From Bacteroidales bacterium (GTDB lineage: Bacteria; Bacteroidota; Bacteroidia; Bacteroidales; P3): 60,358 nucleotides of DNA. Where the stretch lies: NCBI GenBank assembly GCA_016280915.1, contig JAEEHQ010000023.1, forward strand, positions 1 to 60,358, written 5' to 3'. A program made the position numbers and the translations under genes. Positions 25,998-34,632 of this stretch are shown here, piece by piece (the stretch's first letter is position 1; each line of letters begins with the position of its first letter). A model generated the notes under the pieces. That model was given only the letters and a program-made list of their open reading frames with translations, had not been told where the DNA came from and did not search any database.

Positions 25998-28490
25998 ATG
26001 AAGAACGGTCAACTCCAAAAGATGAAGATGCAACAGAAGCTTTCCCCTCAACAGCTTCTGCTCATGCGACTGCTACAAATGCCAGTCACTTCTCTCGAAC
26101 AACGTCTTAAGGAGGAGGTGGAGAAGAATCCCTTGTTGGAAGTCTCTTCCGATTCCGGTAGCATGTTAGAATCACTTCCTGAGACCAGTATTGATGCACC
26201 AGGTGCCGACGAGGGTATCGACACAGAGGACGATGACTATAGCTATCGCGAGCGGCAGGAACGTGACAAGAATCAGGATGCTCATGAGCGGGTGTTTGTT
26301 TCAGAGACCTCCTTTGGTGACCATCTGATGGAGCAGCTTGCCATGCGCAATCTTACACCTCGCCAGCAGTCCATAGCACAGGAGATTGTTGGCAGTATCG
26401 ACGATGCGGGCTATTTAGGTAGGGATATAGGTCTTATTGCTAACGATCTTGCTTTTACACAAGGACTTGAGGTCTCGCTTCAAGAGGTCGAGAAGGTGCT
26501 ACATGAGGTGCAGCAGCTTGACCCTCCAGGTATAGCTGCCCGCAACCTTCGTGAGTGTCTCTCCCTGCAGTTGCATCGTGCTGAAGAACATGACGAAACC
26601 ACTATATGGGCTATACAAATCATTGACAATTATTTCGACATTTTTGCCAATCACAACTATCAGCGCATCATGGAGATTCTACAACTTAGCGAGGATCAGT
26701 TGAATGATGCCATAGGACGTATTCGTCGCCTCAATCCCAAGCCAGGTGCCGGTGAGAGCGAGTCTGCTCATGCCCACTATGTGGTCCCGGATTTCGTCGT
26801 CACCAATCATGAAGGCCAGCTCAGCCTTTACCTAAATGATGGGAGACTTCCCCAACTACAACTCAACGATTACTATCAGGAGATGCTTCAGGAACTTACC
26901 AGCAAAAACAAGCCTACCTCAGGCGAAAAAGAAACGTTGGAATTCCTGCAAATGAATAGTGAAAGTGCCAATATGTTGGTCGAGACGCTACGCCTACGCC
27001 ATGTAACGATGCTGCGGGTAATGCAGGTTATTCTTCGCTGGCAGTATAAGTTCTTTGTTTCGGGCGACAGTGCGGATCTGAAGCCTCTCCTGCAGAAGGA
27101 TGTGGCCGAGAAGACTGGTTATGACATTTCCACTATCTCCCGTGTGGTAAACAGTAAATATGTGCAAACTGAGTTTGGCACCTTCTTGCTCAAGGATTGT
27201 TTCTCCCAATCCATCACTAATGGCGAAGGTCAAGAGGTTGCCACTGAAACGGTGCGTCAAGTCTTGCTGGCAGCTGTGGCTTCCGAGGATAAGAAGAATC
27301 CCCTTTCAGATGAGGCTCTCTCACAGTTGCTCAAGGAACAAGGCTATCCGGTTGCTCGCCGTACCGTGGCCAAGTATCGCGACATGTTGGGCATCCCCGT
27401 CTGTCGCCTCCGTAGACAACTGAAGTTGGTAGCCTTCTTGATGATGTTAGCACTCTCGGGTTCTGCCTTTGCTCAGCAGCCGGGGCAGCAAAGTTATTAT
27501 GACTCCCTTATCAATGCCCGCATTCGCGAGGGGCAGGTCAAGTCCCGAGCCTCCAAGGCGGATTCTAAAAAAGGCGACAAGAAAACAGCTAAGGGTGTAA
27601 AGAATATGAAAGCACAGGAGTTGGGTTCCCTCGAAATACATGAGCCCGAACCTAATCCTAATGCCATTGATACGGCCTTGGCTTTGGGTGACGAGCTCAT
27701 TGATGTAATGTATGATGCCTCTCTCCCTGCTCCTTCTCAGTTGTGGTATGGTCGTAGTCTTTCGGGGGCACATGTGCGTATGGCAACTATCCCGATGGAC
27801 TCTTTGCCCGACGAAATCTCCATTCAGTTGCTCAAGGGTACCGAGCGTTTTTGTTTCCCAGTAAAGAATGTCAAAACTTCGCCTTACGGTTGGCGTTGGA
27901 ACCGTCCCCACCGTGGGGTGGATATCCGCTTGAATATGGGCGATCCGGTACACTGTGCCTTCAATGGGGTCGTGCGCATTGCTCGTCCGATGGGCGCATA
28001 TGGAAATCTGGTGGTGGTGCGTCACTACAATGGTTTGGAAACGGTCTATGGTCATCTCTCAAAAATAAAAGTCAAGCCCTTACAAGTGGTCTCAGCAGGA
28101 CAGGTGCTGGGATTGGGCGGCAGTACTGGCCGTTCCACAGGGCCTCACCTCCATTTTGAAGTTCGTTTCCAGTATGAGGCCTTTGACCCAGAATGGATTC
28201 TTGATTTTTCGGACTATTCCCTTCGTACCCGCCGACTATATCTCGACAAAACCTATTTTGGCATTCGGAAACCTCGTGCCGGAGAGAATCTTGCCTACAA
28301 GGCAGATAAGAGCATCGTGCCTGAGGAACAGCCTAAAGCTAAATCCAATAAACCAGTTTATGCCACCATTAAAAAAGATGAGGATTTAGAGGCTTTCGCC
28401 AAGCGTAATTTCACAACCGCTGATCAGGTCAAGACGCTTAATCCAAATGAGCGTAAGTTCAAGTCTGGCACTCGGCTGAGGGTCAGGTAG
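25998..28490 (+). CDS. Sigma-54 factor fused in frame to a secreted M23 peptidase
   Basis: 830 residues in one open frame. Residues 1-475 are a complete RpoN: activator-interacting region (LSPQQLLLMRLLQMP), core-binding domain, helix-turn-helix (DISTISRVVNSKYV), RpoN box ARRTVAKYR at 453-461, and the natural C-terminus IPVCRLRRQL. With no stop or linker the frame continues as KLVAFLMMLALSGSAFAQQ (476-494), an ideal signal peptide, then a Lys-rich spacer, an M23 domain with H638-x3-D642 and H717-L-H719, and a LysM-like end (LEAFAKRNFTTADQVKTLN). Sigma-54 works in the cytosol, M23 peptidases cut peptidoglycan outside it. The frame may be one polypeptide, two products through internal initiation, or a lost stop codon. 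fmt follows after 40 bases. Confidence 0.85.
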   Translation: MKNGQLQKMKMQQKLSPQQLLLMRLLQMPVTSLEQRLKEEVEKNPLLEVSSDSGSMLESLPETSIDAPGADEGIDTEDDDYSYRERQERDKNQDAHERVFVSETSFGDHLMEQLAMRNLTPRQQSIAQEIVGSIDDAGYLGRDIGLIANDLAFTQGLEVSLQEVEKVLHEVQQLDPPGIAARNLRECLSLQLHRAEEHDETTIWAIQIIDNYFDIFANHNYQRIMEILQLSEDQLNDAIGRIRRLNPKPGAGESESAHAHYVVPDFVVTNHEGQLSLYLNDGRLPQLQLNDYYQEMLQELTSKNKPTSGEKETLEFLQMNSESANMLVETLRLRHVTMLRVMQVILRWQYKFFVSGDSADLKPLLQKDVAEKTGYDISTISRVVNSKYVQTEFGTFLLKDCFSQSITNGEGQEVATETVRQVLLAAVASEDKKNPLSDEALSQLLKEQGYPVARRTVAKYRDMLGIPVCRLRRQLKLVAFLMMLALSGSAFAQQPGQQSYYDSLINARIREGQVKSRASKADSKKGDKKTAKGVKNMKAQELGSLEIHEPEPNPNAIDTALALGDELIDVMYDASLPAPSQLWYGRSLSGAHVRMATIPMDSLPDEISIQLLKGTERFCFPVKNVKTSPYGWRWNRPHRGVDIRLNMGDPVHCAFNGVVRIARPMGAYGNLVVVRHYNGLETVYGHLSKIKVKPLQVVSAGQVLGLGGSTGRSTGPHLHFEVRFQYEAFDPEWILDFSDYSLRTRRLYLDKTYFGIRKPRAGENLAYKADKSIVPEEQPKAKSNKPVYATIKKDEDLEAFAKRNFTTADQVKTLNPNERKFKSGTRLRVR

Positions 28491-28530
28491 CATCAAATTA
28501 TTATCAACGTTAAAGCAAACATCCTTTAAT

Positions 28531-29472
28531 ATGAAAGTAGTCTTTATGGGAACCCCCGACTTTGCAGTCTCCTCTTTGAATGCTATCTGCCAAGCCGGAT
28601 ATAATGTGGTAGGAGTCGTCACTGTGCCAGACAGGCAGACCGGTCGCGGACTTAAGGTGACCTATTCCCCTGTTAAACAGTATGCCCTTGACCATCAGTT
28701 GTCTCTCCTTCAACCCGAGAAATTGCGCGACGAGCAGTTTCAAGCCACCCTCAGAAGCTGGGATGCCGATATTTTTGTTGTTGTGGCCTTTCGCATGCTT
28801 CCGCAGTCGGTGTGGGCAATGCCTTCGATGGGTACTTTTAATCTGCATGCCTCTCTGCTGCCGCAGTATCGTGGTGCCGCTCCAATAAATTGGGCTATCA
28901 TCAATGGTGAACAAGAAACGGGTGTCACAACCTTTATGCTCAACGAGCGCATTGACGAGGGCGGCATCCTCCTCCAGCGTACCACTCCTATCACCCCCGA
29001 TGACAATGCCGAAACACTTCACGACCGTCTAGCATCCATGGGCAGTCAGTTGGTGGTAGAGACCCTCCGTGGGCTTCAGCAGGGCACTCTGCATCCTAAG
29101 CCCCAGCCCATTGTGACAGAGCTGAATTTGGCCCCCAAGATTTTCAAGCCCGACTGCGCCATCAATTGGAACCAACAGGGCCACCGTGTGGTTGACTTCA
29201 TCAGAGGACTGTCACCTTATCCTGCAGCCACCATGCTTATGGAGGATGACAAAGGACAGGAGCATTCTTTTAAGGTTTTTCAGGCCTCTTTTCAGTCCGA
29301 TGCCAATAGTGCTGTAGGTCAGTTGGTAACAGAAAAAAAATCGGTACTAAAAATCGGTGTAAAAGATGGTTTTTTGCATGTTTTGAGTCTCCAACTCAGT
29401 GGAAAAAAGCGAATTACGGCTGAAGAATTTCTTCGAGGACATGATGTAAAAAATTGGAGGATAATTGTTTAA
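28531..29472 (+). CDS. fmt: Methionyl-tRNA formyltransferase
   Basis: 313 residues, usual length. It formylates initiator Met-tRNA using 10-formyl-THF. Motifs: MKVVFMGTPDFAVSSLNAI at the start, FNLHASLLPQYRGAAPINWA with the catalytic Asn-His and SLLP loop, and NERIDEGGILLQ. The C-terminal oligonucleotide-binding domain ends in the family-typical LRGHDVKNW. In line with the upstream genes; no promoter seen in between. Confidence 0.97.
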   Translation: MKVVFMGTPDFAVSSLNAICQAGYNVVGVVTVPDRQTGRGLKVTYSPVKQYALDHQLSLLQPEKLRDEQFQATLRSWDADIFVVVAFRMLPQSVWAMPSMGTFNLHASLLPQYRGAAPINWAIINGEQETGVTTFMLNERIDEGGILLQRTTPITPDDNAETLHDRLASMGSQLVVETLRGLQQGTLHPKPQPIVTELNLAPKIFKPDCAINWNQQGHRVVDFIRGLSPYPAATMLMEDDKGQEHSFKVFQASFQSDANSAVGQLVTEKKSVLKIGVKDGFLHVLSLQLSGKKRITAEEFLRGHDVKNWRIIV

Positions 29473-29536
29473 TCAATGCATTTTTTTTTTAACAAAAATA
29501 ATTATTGCAAAAACTCAACTTTTACAAAAAAATGCA

Positions 29537-29544
29537 TATATTTG
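29537..29544 (+). promoter_or_regulatory. Promoter of the HU gene
   Basis: TATATTTG; -33 element poor. Leader about 40 A-rich bases before the ATG. Confidence 0.55.
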
Positions 29545-29589
29545 CAATCGTAAAAAATAGTTGTAAATAATTTAAAAAAACCGTTTGTT

Positions 29590-29850
29590 ATGAACAAAAC
29601 CGAATTGGTTGCCGCTATGGCCGAGAAGGCTGGCCTCACAAAGGTTGATGCCGCTAAAGCTTTGAATGCTTATGTAGATGTTGTTAAAGCTCAGCTCAAG
29701 AAGGATGAGAAAATCACTTTGATTGGTTTTGGCACTTTCAGCGTTGTTAAACGTCCTGCTCGCATGGGTCGTAATCCTCGCACTGGCAAGCAAATCAAGA
29801 TCGCTGCCAAGAAGTCCGCTAAGTTCAAAGCTGGCAAGGGCCTCATCTAA
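29590..29850 (+). CDS. hup: HU-family DNA-binding protein
   Basis: 86 residues. MNKTELVAAMAEKAGLTKVDA starts the helical dimer part, and the signature GFGTFSVVKRPARMGRNPRTG forms the DNA-binding arm. It compacts and bends DNA as a nucleoid protein. Own promoter and strong terminator; codons suggest high expression. Confidence 0.96.
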   Translation: MNKTELVAAMAEKAGLTKVDAAKALNAYVDVVKAQLKKDEKITLIGFGTFSVVKRPARMGRNPRTGKQIKIAAKKSAKFKAGKGLI

Positions 29851-29875
29851 TATTTTGGCTTAGATGCATTATCAT

Positions 29876-29903
29876 GCCGCGGTGCTTGCATCGCGGCTTT
29901 TTT
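29876..29903 (+). terminator. Terminator after the HU gene
   Basis: GCCGCG pairs with CGCGGC around GTGCTTGCAT, followed by six T. Confidence 0.9.
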
Positions 29904-29977
29904 ATACCGATGGATTGGAGGCGGTAGACGTTAGTCTGTCGGTTTTTTTTCTGAGTGCATGAAGAACTTCGGGACCT

Positions 29978-30029
29978 CCTATAAAAGAAAGCCCCAAGAA
30001 CAACGGTTCCTGGGGCTTTCTTTTATAGG
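29978..30029 (-). terminator. Long terminator of the S46 peptidase gene
   Basis: CCTATAAAAGAAAGCCCCA pairs perfectly with 30011-30029, closing on a loop that contains a further AGAA/TTCC-type pairing. A/T-flanked arms allow it to work in both directions between two convergent genes. Confidence 0.88.
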
Positions 30030-30039
30030 ATAGATGTGT

Positions 30040-32214
30040 TTAGCGGACGATGTCCAACTCGGCAATGAGGTTCTGAGCGTTGGCAAATTTGTCAATAACG
30101 AAAAGCATGTAACGTGTGTCAAGACAGATGCAACGCTGGAGGTTTTCTTCGAAATCGATGTCGCCAGACATTGACTCACCGTTGCCGTCGAAGGCCAGAC
30201 CGATGAGGTTGCCATAGGCATCAAGGACGGGCGAGCCACTATTGCCACCGGTGATGTCGTTGGTGGTGATGAAGCAGGTGGGCAGTTTGCCATCTGCATT
30301 GGCGTAGGGGCCAAAATTACGAGCATTGTACAGCTCTTTGAGGTGGTCAGGAACAAGGAACTCGGTGCTGTTGGTGTCCTCTTTCTGCATCACGCCGTCG
30401 AGGGTAGTGTAGTAGTGGTAGGTAACACCATCGCGTGGGTCGTACTCCTTGACATTGCCATAAGAGAGGCGGATGGAACTGTTTGCATCGGGACACATGA
30501 GTTTGCGTCCAGAGTTGATTTGCAACAAGCCGTCGACAAAGTCGCGTTTGCCCTTGCGCATGTTGTATTGATTGTCAGTGGGAAGAGACTGGTAGATTTC
30601 GCGGCCCTTGGCCAGGATTTCAGCGCCATATTTGTACATCTCGTCGCGCTCCAGGGTTTTGAGGTTGGGGTTCTTGAGGAACTGATTGAAAGACTCTTCA
30701 TTGGCCATGAATGACTGGCTGAAGATGTGGTTGACTAGGGCTGTGAAATCGCTCTTGTAACGACGGTCAGCGGTTTTGAGGCAATCAGGAATGTATTTGA
30801 TGTTGATGTGCTGGTAGGTATATTCCATCATGGCGGCCATGATGGCTTTCTCAACGTTCTCGTCGTAGTCTTTGTAGAATTTGGCGGCAGACTCCTGAAT
30901 GGCGGCTAACTTGGCTTCACGCTGGTCGGGGTTCTCCTCGGCAAGCATGGCCTTGATGTCGTCACCAAAGAGGGTGGCTTGGTAGAGCATTTCTGGGCCG
31001 GAGAGGAGGCCTTCTTCGATGTAGAGGATGGCTTCATGGATGTCGCGGCGTTCGGCGTAACTGTTTTTGAGCAGGTTGAGGGCGTTGCGGTATTTGGGGT
31101 CTTTGTCGAGAGCCCAGTCGTAGTATTCCTTCTCGATGTCCTTCTTCACCTGCATGGTGTTGAGGGTGTAGAGGGCATTGTTCTGCTCGATGCTATATTT
31201 CCAGTAATTGGAGCAGCTGGCATATTTTGAGGCGTATTTGATGCGGACAGCCTGGTCGGCATTCATCATCTGGCGCAGGATGTTGATTTTGATGGTGCGG
31301 ATGTCGTAGCGGTGGGGATTGTCGATTTGCATGGTTTCCTCAAGGCCGTAGGAGGTGAGGAAACGGTCGGTGGAGCCAGGGAAGCCTAAGGTCATAGCGT
31401 AATCGCCTGCTTTGAGCTGGCGAGCACTGACGGGGAGGTGGTGTTTGGGCTTGAGGGGGATGTTCTCTTTAGCATATTCGGCGGGTTTGCCGTCGGGGGA
31501 AGTGTAGATACGGAACATGGAGAAGTCGCAGGTATGGCGGGGCCATGACCAGTTGTCGGTGTCGCCACCAAACTTACCCATGGAGGAAGGAGGTGCACCG
31601 ACAAGGCGGACATCCTTGTAAATGGTGTAGATGAAAAGAAAGTACTGGTTGCCCTCGAACATGGACTGGACAATGCCTTCGTATTCTTCGCTGTTTCCGA
31701 CGGCTTCCTCAATGATGCGGATACCAACATTGCGGACGGCTTTGGCACGGTCTTTTTCGCTCATGTCGTCGCTGAGGCACTCAAGCACGCGAGAGGTGAC
31801 ATCCTCCATACGCACCAGAACGGAGGCGGTGAGGCCGGGGTTGGGGAGTTCTTGGGCCATGTTGTATGCCCAGAAACCATCGCGCAGGTAGTCATGCTCG
31901 ACAGTGGAGTGTTCCTGCAGCTGGCCATAGCCGCAGTGATAGTTGGTTGTCATAAGACCTTTGTTGCTGATGATTTCGCCAGTGCAGAAATGACTGAAAG
32001 GCTGGTCGGCATTGCCCAGTCCGACAATGGCATCTTTGATGCAACTTTGATTGATGCTGTAGATGTCGTCGGGGGAGAGTTTAAGACCGGCCTTTTGCAT
32101 GTCGGCATAGTTTTTGCCGATGAGAGAGAGAAGCCACATGCCTTCGTCGGCACGGCTGGAGGCGGGAGCCAAAACCAGAAGGGCCAGCGATAGAGAAAGT
32201 ATGAATCTTTTCAT
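30040..32214 (-). CDS. S46 dipeptidyl-peptidase, DPP7-like
   Basis: 724 residues, family length. Signal peptide MKRFILSLSLALLVLAPASS, then mature start DEGMWLL. Catalytic triad of the chymotrypsin-like fold: H93 in TNYHCGY, D230 in PRHTCDFSMFR, S659 in TGGNSGSPVLD. Family knowledge: the residue 18 positions after the serine sets P1 preference, Gly in DPP7 (hydrophobic) versus Arg in DPP11 (Asp/Glu). Here it is G677, predicting DPP7-type specificity. It releases dipeptides from peptides in the periplasm for amino-acid nutrition. Own promoter at 32264. Confidence 0.95.
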   Translation of the reverse strand: MKRFILSLSLALLVLAPASSRADEGMWLLSLIGKNYADMQKAGLKLSPDDIYSINQSCIKDAIVGLGNADQPFSHFCTGEIISNKGLMTTNYHCGYGQLQEHSTVEHDYLRDGFWAYNMAQELPNPGLTASVLVRMEDVTSRVLECLSDDMSEKDRAKAVRNVGIRIIEEAVGNSEEYEGIVQSMFEGNQYFLFIYTIYKDVRLVGAPPSSMGKFGGDTDNWSWPRHTCDFSMFRIYTSPDGKPAEYAKENIPLKPKHHLPVSARQLKAGDYAMTLGFPGSTDRFLTSYGLEETMQIDNPHRYDIRTIKINILRQMMNADQAVRIKYASKYASCSNYWKYSIEQNNALYTLNTMQVKKDIEKEYYDWALDKDPKYRNALNLLKNSYAERRDIHEAILYIEEGLLSGPEMLYQATLFGDDIKAMLAEENPDQREAKLAAIQESAAKFYKDYDENVEKAIMAAMMEYTYQHINIKYIPDCLKTADRRYKSDFTALVNHIFSQSFMANEESFNQFLKNPNLKTLERDEMYKYGAEILAKGREIYQSLPTDNQYNMRKGKRDFVDGLLQINSGRKLMCPDANSSIRLSYGNVKEYDPRDGVTYHYYTTLDGVMQKEDTNSTEFLVPDHLKELYNARNFGPYANADGKLPTCFITTNDITGGNSGSPVLDAYGNLIGLAFDGNGESMSGDIDFEENLQRCICLDTRYMLFVIDKFANAQNLIAELDIVR

Positions 32215-32263
32215 GCTACTAATATTAATATGTTTTTATTATTAAAATACATTTTTGCGGATG

Positions 32264-32271
32264 CAAAGGTA
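32264..32271 (-). promoter_or_regulatory. Promoter of the S46 peptidase gene
   Basis: Minus strand TACCTTTG, with TTGT about 21 bases upstream. Leader about 45 bases. Confidence 0.55.
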
Positions 32272-32296
32272 CAACTTTTTTTTCAATTAGAAACAA

Positions 32297-32720
32297 TTTC
32301 CTTTTTGAGGTGAGGAATAGTGCTGTAGGAGAGGAAATGGGTTGTTAACTTTTGACTGTGAATTCCGTTTTGGGTTATCAACAATTCGGTGTCGAAAAAA
32401 GGCATTTTAGAGTTCATCGAATTGATTACGATCTAGCTTAGCAAAGAACATTTTTTACTGTCGAGATAGGATTGAATCTCAATAATCCATGTCAAGCATT
32501 GTTTAGTTTCAGGTAAAAAGTAGCTGATCCTACATGCACTTTACCCTCTTTGCGGTTATTGGTTTATGTTTGACGCTTATTATTGTTCATTCTTCACTTC
32601 CAAGATTATTAGGTACACTTGACCTGTTGAAAAACTGGTCTTAGGACAAGCCAAAACCATTTTTTCCTACCCTTGGTGAAACTTTTTTTGGCTTTTTGCG
32701 TATACTTGTAAAGAAAAAAA
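32297..32720. other. Non-coding stretch before mraZ
   Basis: About 420 bases between divergent transcription units. I see no open frame of note, no tRNA-like structure and no tandem repeat. It contains a single TTATCAACA near 32377, one base off a DnaA box, which alone means little. Confidence 0.5.
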
Positions 32721-32782
32721 TGGGAGTTTATAACTTTTTTTGGCAGAAATTGGCATTTATTAAAAAATTATTTGTATTTTTA
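32721..32782 (+). promoter_or_regulatory. mraZ promoter with putative MraZ boxes
   Basis: TGGGA at 32721 and TGGCA at 32741 and 32751 lie on a 10-base register, like the TGGG-type direct repeats that MraZ binds in front of its own gene in other bacteria. TATTTTTA at 32775-32782 resembles the -7 element, with TTGG 21 bases upstream overlapping the last box. The overlap would suit autorepression. Confidence 0.45.
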
Positions 32783-32805
32783 CAATCCGAAAATAATATA
32801 TAAAA

Positions 32806-33279
32806 ATGGCCTTAATACTTGGTACTGAATACTGTAAGATGGATTCGAACGGTCGATTCAAGTTCCCAACCGCCTTTAAAAAGCAGTTGGCGAGCGACGA
32901 TTCGCGTTTTGTAATCCGTCAAGGGTTCACTGCCGAGTGCTTAGAGCTATGGACATTTGACAGTTTTCAGATTGAGGTACAAATGCTGAGCAAAAGGTTG
33001 AACGAGTTCGACCTGGAGGACCGAAAGATCATCCGTCAGATGACGCGTGCCAACATTGTTGAGTTGGACAGCAATGACCGTCTGATGGTGCCTCCGGAGC
33101 GCAAATCGGTGTTGGGGAATGCCAAGGAGATAGTGCTGCAGAGTACCGGCAAGTGCATCGAAATCTGGGAGCGAAATGCCTATGATAAGATGAACGATAA
33201 TGTTGACGACCTTGCTGAGTTGGTCAACAAAAGACTGGGAGGACAGCATGAGCTACCATCTGCCGGTGATGCTGAATGA
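32806..33279 (+). CDS. mraZ: Transcriptional regulator MraZ
   Basis: 157 residues. Two AbrB-like half domains are seen: LGTEYCKMDSNGRFKFPTAF and ANIVELDSNDRLMVPPERK, each with the D-x-x-x-R pair of the DNA-binding family. MraZ represses the dcw cluster. First gene of the division and cell-wall operon. Its stop lies 32 bases inside rsmH. Confidence 0.95.
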   Translation: MALILGTEYCKMDSNGRFKFPTAFKKQLASDDSRFVIRQGFTAECLELWTFDSFQIEVQMLSKRLNEFDLEDRKIIRQMTRANIVELDSNDRLMVPPERKSVLGNAKEIVLQSTGKCIEIWERNAYDKMNDNVDDLAELVNKRLGGQHELPSAGDAE

Positions 33280-34144
33280 ATGCATCGAGGGATTGAACAT
33301 TCGTCCTGACGGGACCTATGTGGACGTCACTTTTGGAGGTGGCGGCCACTCTCGCGCTATTATGTCTCAGTTGGGACCTGATGGCCGTCTGGTTGGGTTT
33401 GACCAGGATGCGGATGCATTGGCAAATGCATTGGATGACAGCCGCTTCACGTTAATCCATGAAAATTTCCGTTTCCTTAAGAGTTTTTTGCGATTGCATG
33501 GTGTGAGGAAAATAGATGGTCTGCTTGCCGACTTGGGGGTCTCATCCCACCAATTTGATGTAGCAGACCGAGGTTTTTCAACGCGTCTTGATGGGGAACT
33601 GGACTTGCGGATGGACCGCCGACAAGAGCTTACAGCCAAAGAGCTGGTCAATAGTGCCGACGAGCAGGAATTGGTACGCCTATTGCGCCTCTATGGCGAA
33701 TTGCCCAATGCTTACCAGATGGCCAAAGCCATATGCAAGGCTCGTGCGGAAAAGACTATTGAAACCACCTTCGATTTGCGCGAAGCTGTGAATAAACATT
33801 TGCCTAAGGGTATGGAAAATAAGTATCTGGCCATGCTTTTCCAAGCCCTCCGAATTGAAGTAAATGGTGAGTTGGAAGCATTGCAAGCCATGCTGCAGCA
33901 GGCTGTCGAACTTTTGAATCCAGGAGGTAGGTTGGTGGTGATGTCATACCATTCGTTGGAAGATCGATTGGTGAAGAACTTCTTCAAGACTGGCAATTTC
34001 GAGGGCAAGCTGGAAAAAGACTTTTATGGTAACCCGATAGTGCCGCTGAAGTTGGTTGTCCGCAAACCTATCACTGCCAGCGAGGAGGAGTTGCAGCAGA
34101 ATAACCGTTCGCGTAGTGCCAAACTGCGCATAGCAGAGAAATAG
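33248..34144 (+). CDS. rsmH: 16S rRNA (cytosine(1402)-N4)-methyltransferase
   Basis: 298 residues from MSYHLPVMLNECIEGLNI; this ATG at 33248 overlaps mraZ by 32 bases, and the open frame extends slightly further upstream without similarity. Motifs: DVTFGGGGHSRAI (SAM loop), GFDQDADAL, LADLGVSSHQFD, GFSTRLDGELDLRMD and VVMSYHSLEDR. It methylates C1402 in the ribosomal P site. Confidence 0.96.
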   Translation: MSYHLPVMLNECIEGLNIRPDGTYVDVTFGGGGHSRAIMSQLGPDGRLVGFDQDADALANALDDSRFTLIHENFRFLKSFLRLHGVRKIDGLLADLGVSSHQFDVADRGFSTRLDGELDLRMDRRQELTAKELVNSADEQELVRLLRLYGELPNAYQMAKAICKARAEKTIETTFDLREAVNKHLPKGMENKYLAMLFQALRIEVNGELEALQAMLQQAVELLNPGGRLVVMSYHSLEDRLVKNFFKTGNFEGKLEKDFYGNPIVPLKLVVRKPITASEEELQQNNRSRSAKLRIAEK

Positions 34145-34168
34145 TAATTTCAGAAACTGAGAATATTG

Positions 34169-34558
34169 ATGGACGAACAGGAAAACATACAGCAGGCCCA
34201 GCAGCCCATTGAGCAGCCCAAACACGACAAGGCTGCCCCTCAACCCAAGGAGAAGACAAAGCACAATTGGGTGGCGCGGATTTTTGGTGGCGATGTGCTG
34301 CAAAGCGAGTTTGTGCTTCGTCAGAAATGGTTGATACTGCTGATTTGTGTCTTTGCGTTGATGTTGGTTTATAACCGCTACCGTGTGGAGGACTTGACCA
34401 AAGCCAAAATAGAGGCCCAGGAACGAATCAACTACTTGCGCGAAAGTCGCATCGAGTTGCAGAAACGCTATCAGGAAACAATTAAGATTTCCAAGATAGC
34501 AGAAATGTTAGACTCAACAGGAGTGGGCATTACGGCCGGTCCGCCATACGAGATTTAA
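34169..34558 (+). CDS. ftsL: FtsL-like division protein
   Basis: 129 residues: a disordered Gln/Pro/Lys-rich cytoplasmic tail, one membrane helix (WLILLICVFALMLVYNRY), and a periplasmic coiled coil (AKIEAQERINYLRESRIELQ). Topology, size and position between rsmH and ftsI identify it, though sequence similarity in this family is low. Partner of FtsQ in the divisome. ATG at 34169 chosen; the preceding TTG is also in frame. Confidence 0.85.
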   Translation: MDEQENIQQAQQPIEQPKHDKAAPQPKEKTKHNWVARIFGGDVLQSEFVLRQKWLILLICVFALMLVYNRYRVEDLTKAKIEAQERINYLRESRIELQKRYQETIKISKIAEMLDSTGVGITAGPPYEI

Positions 34559-34632
34559 CAAAAGAATTGGAATGCACCGATTGGGAGTTTTTGAAAAACG
34601 ATTATTAGTAGAACACTGAAATAGAAAAGAAA

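Noticed and set aside
32370..32395. TTATCAACA as a DnaA box and possible origin
   Set aside because: One imperfect box, with no cluster and no dnaA or rnpA nearby.
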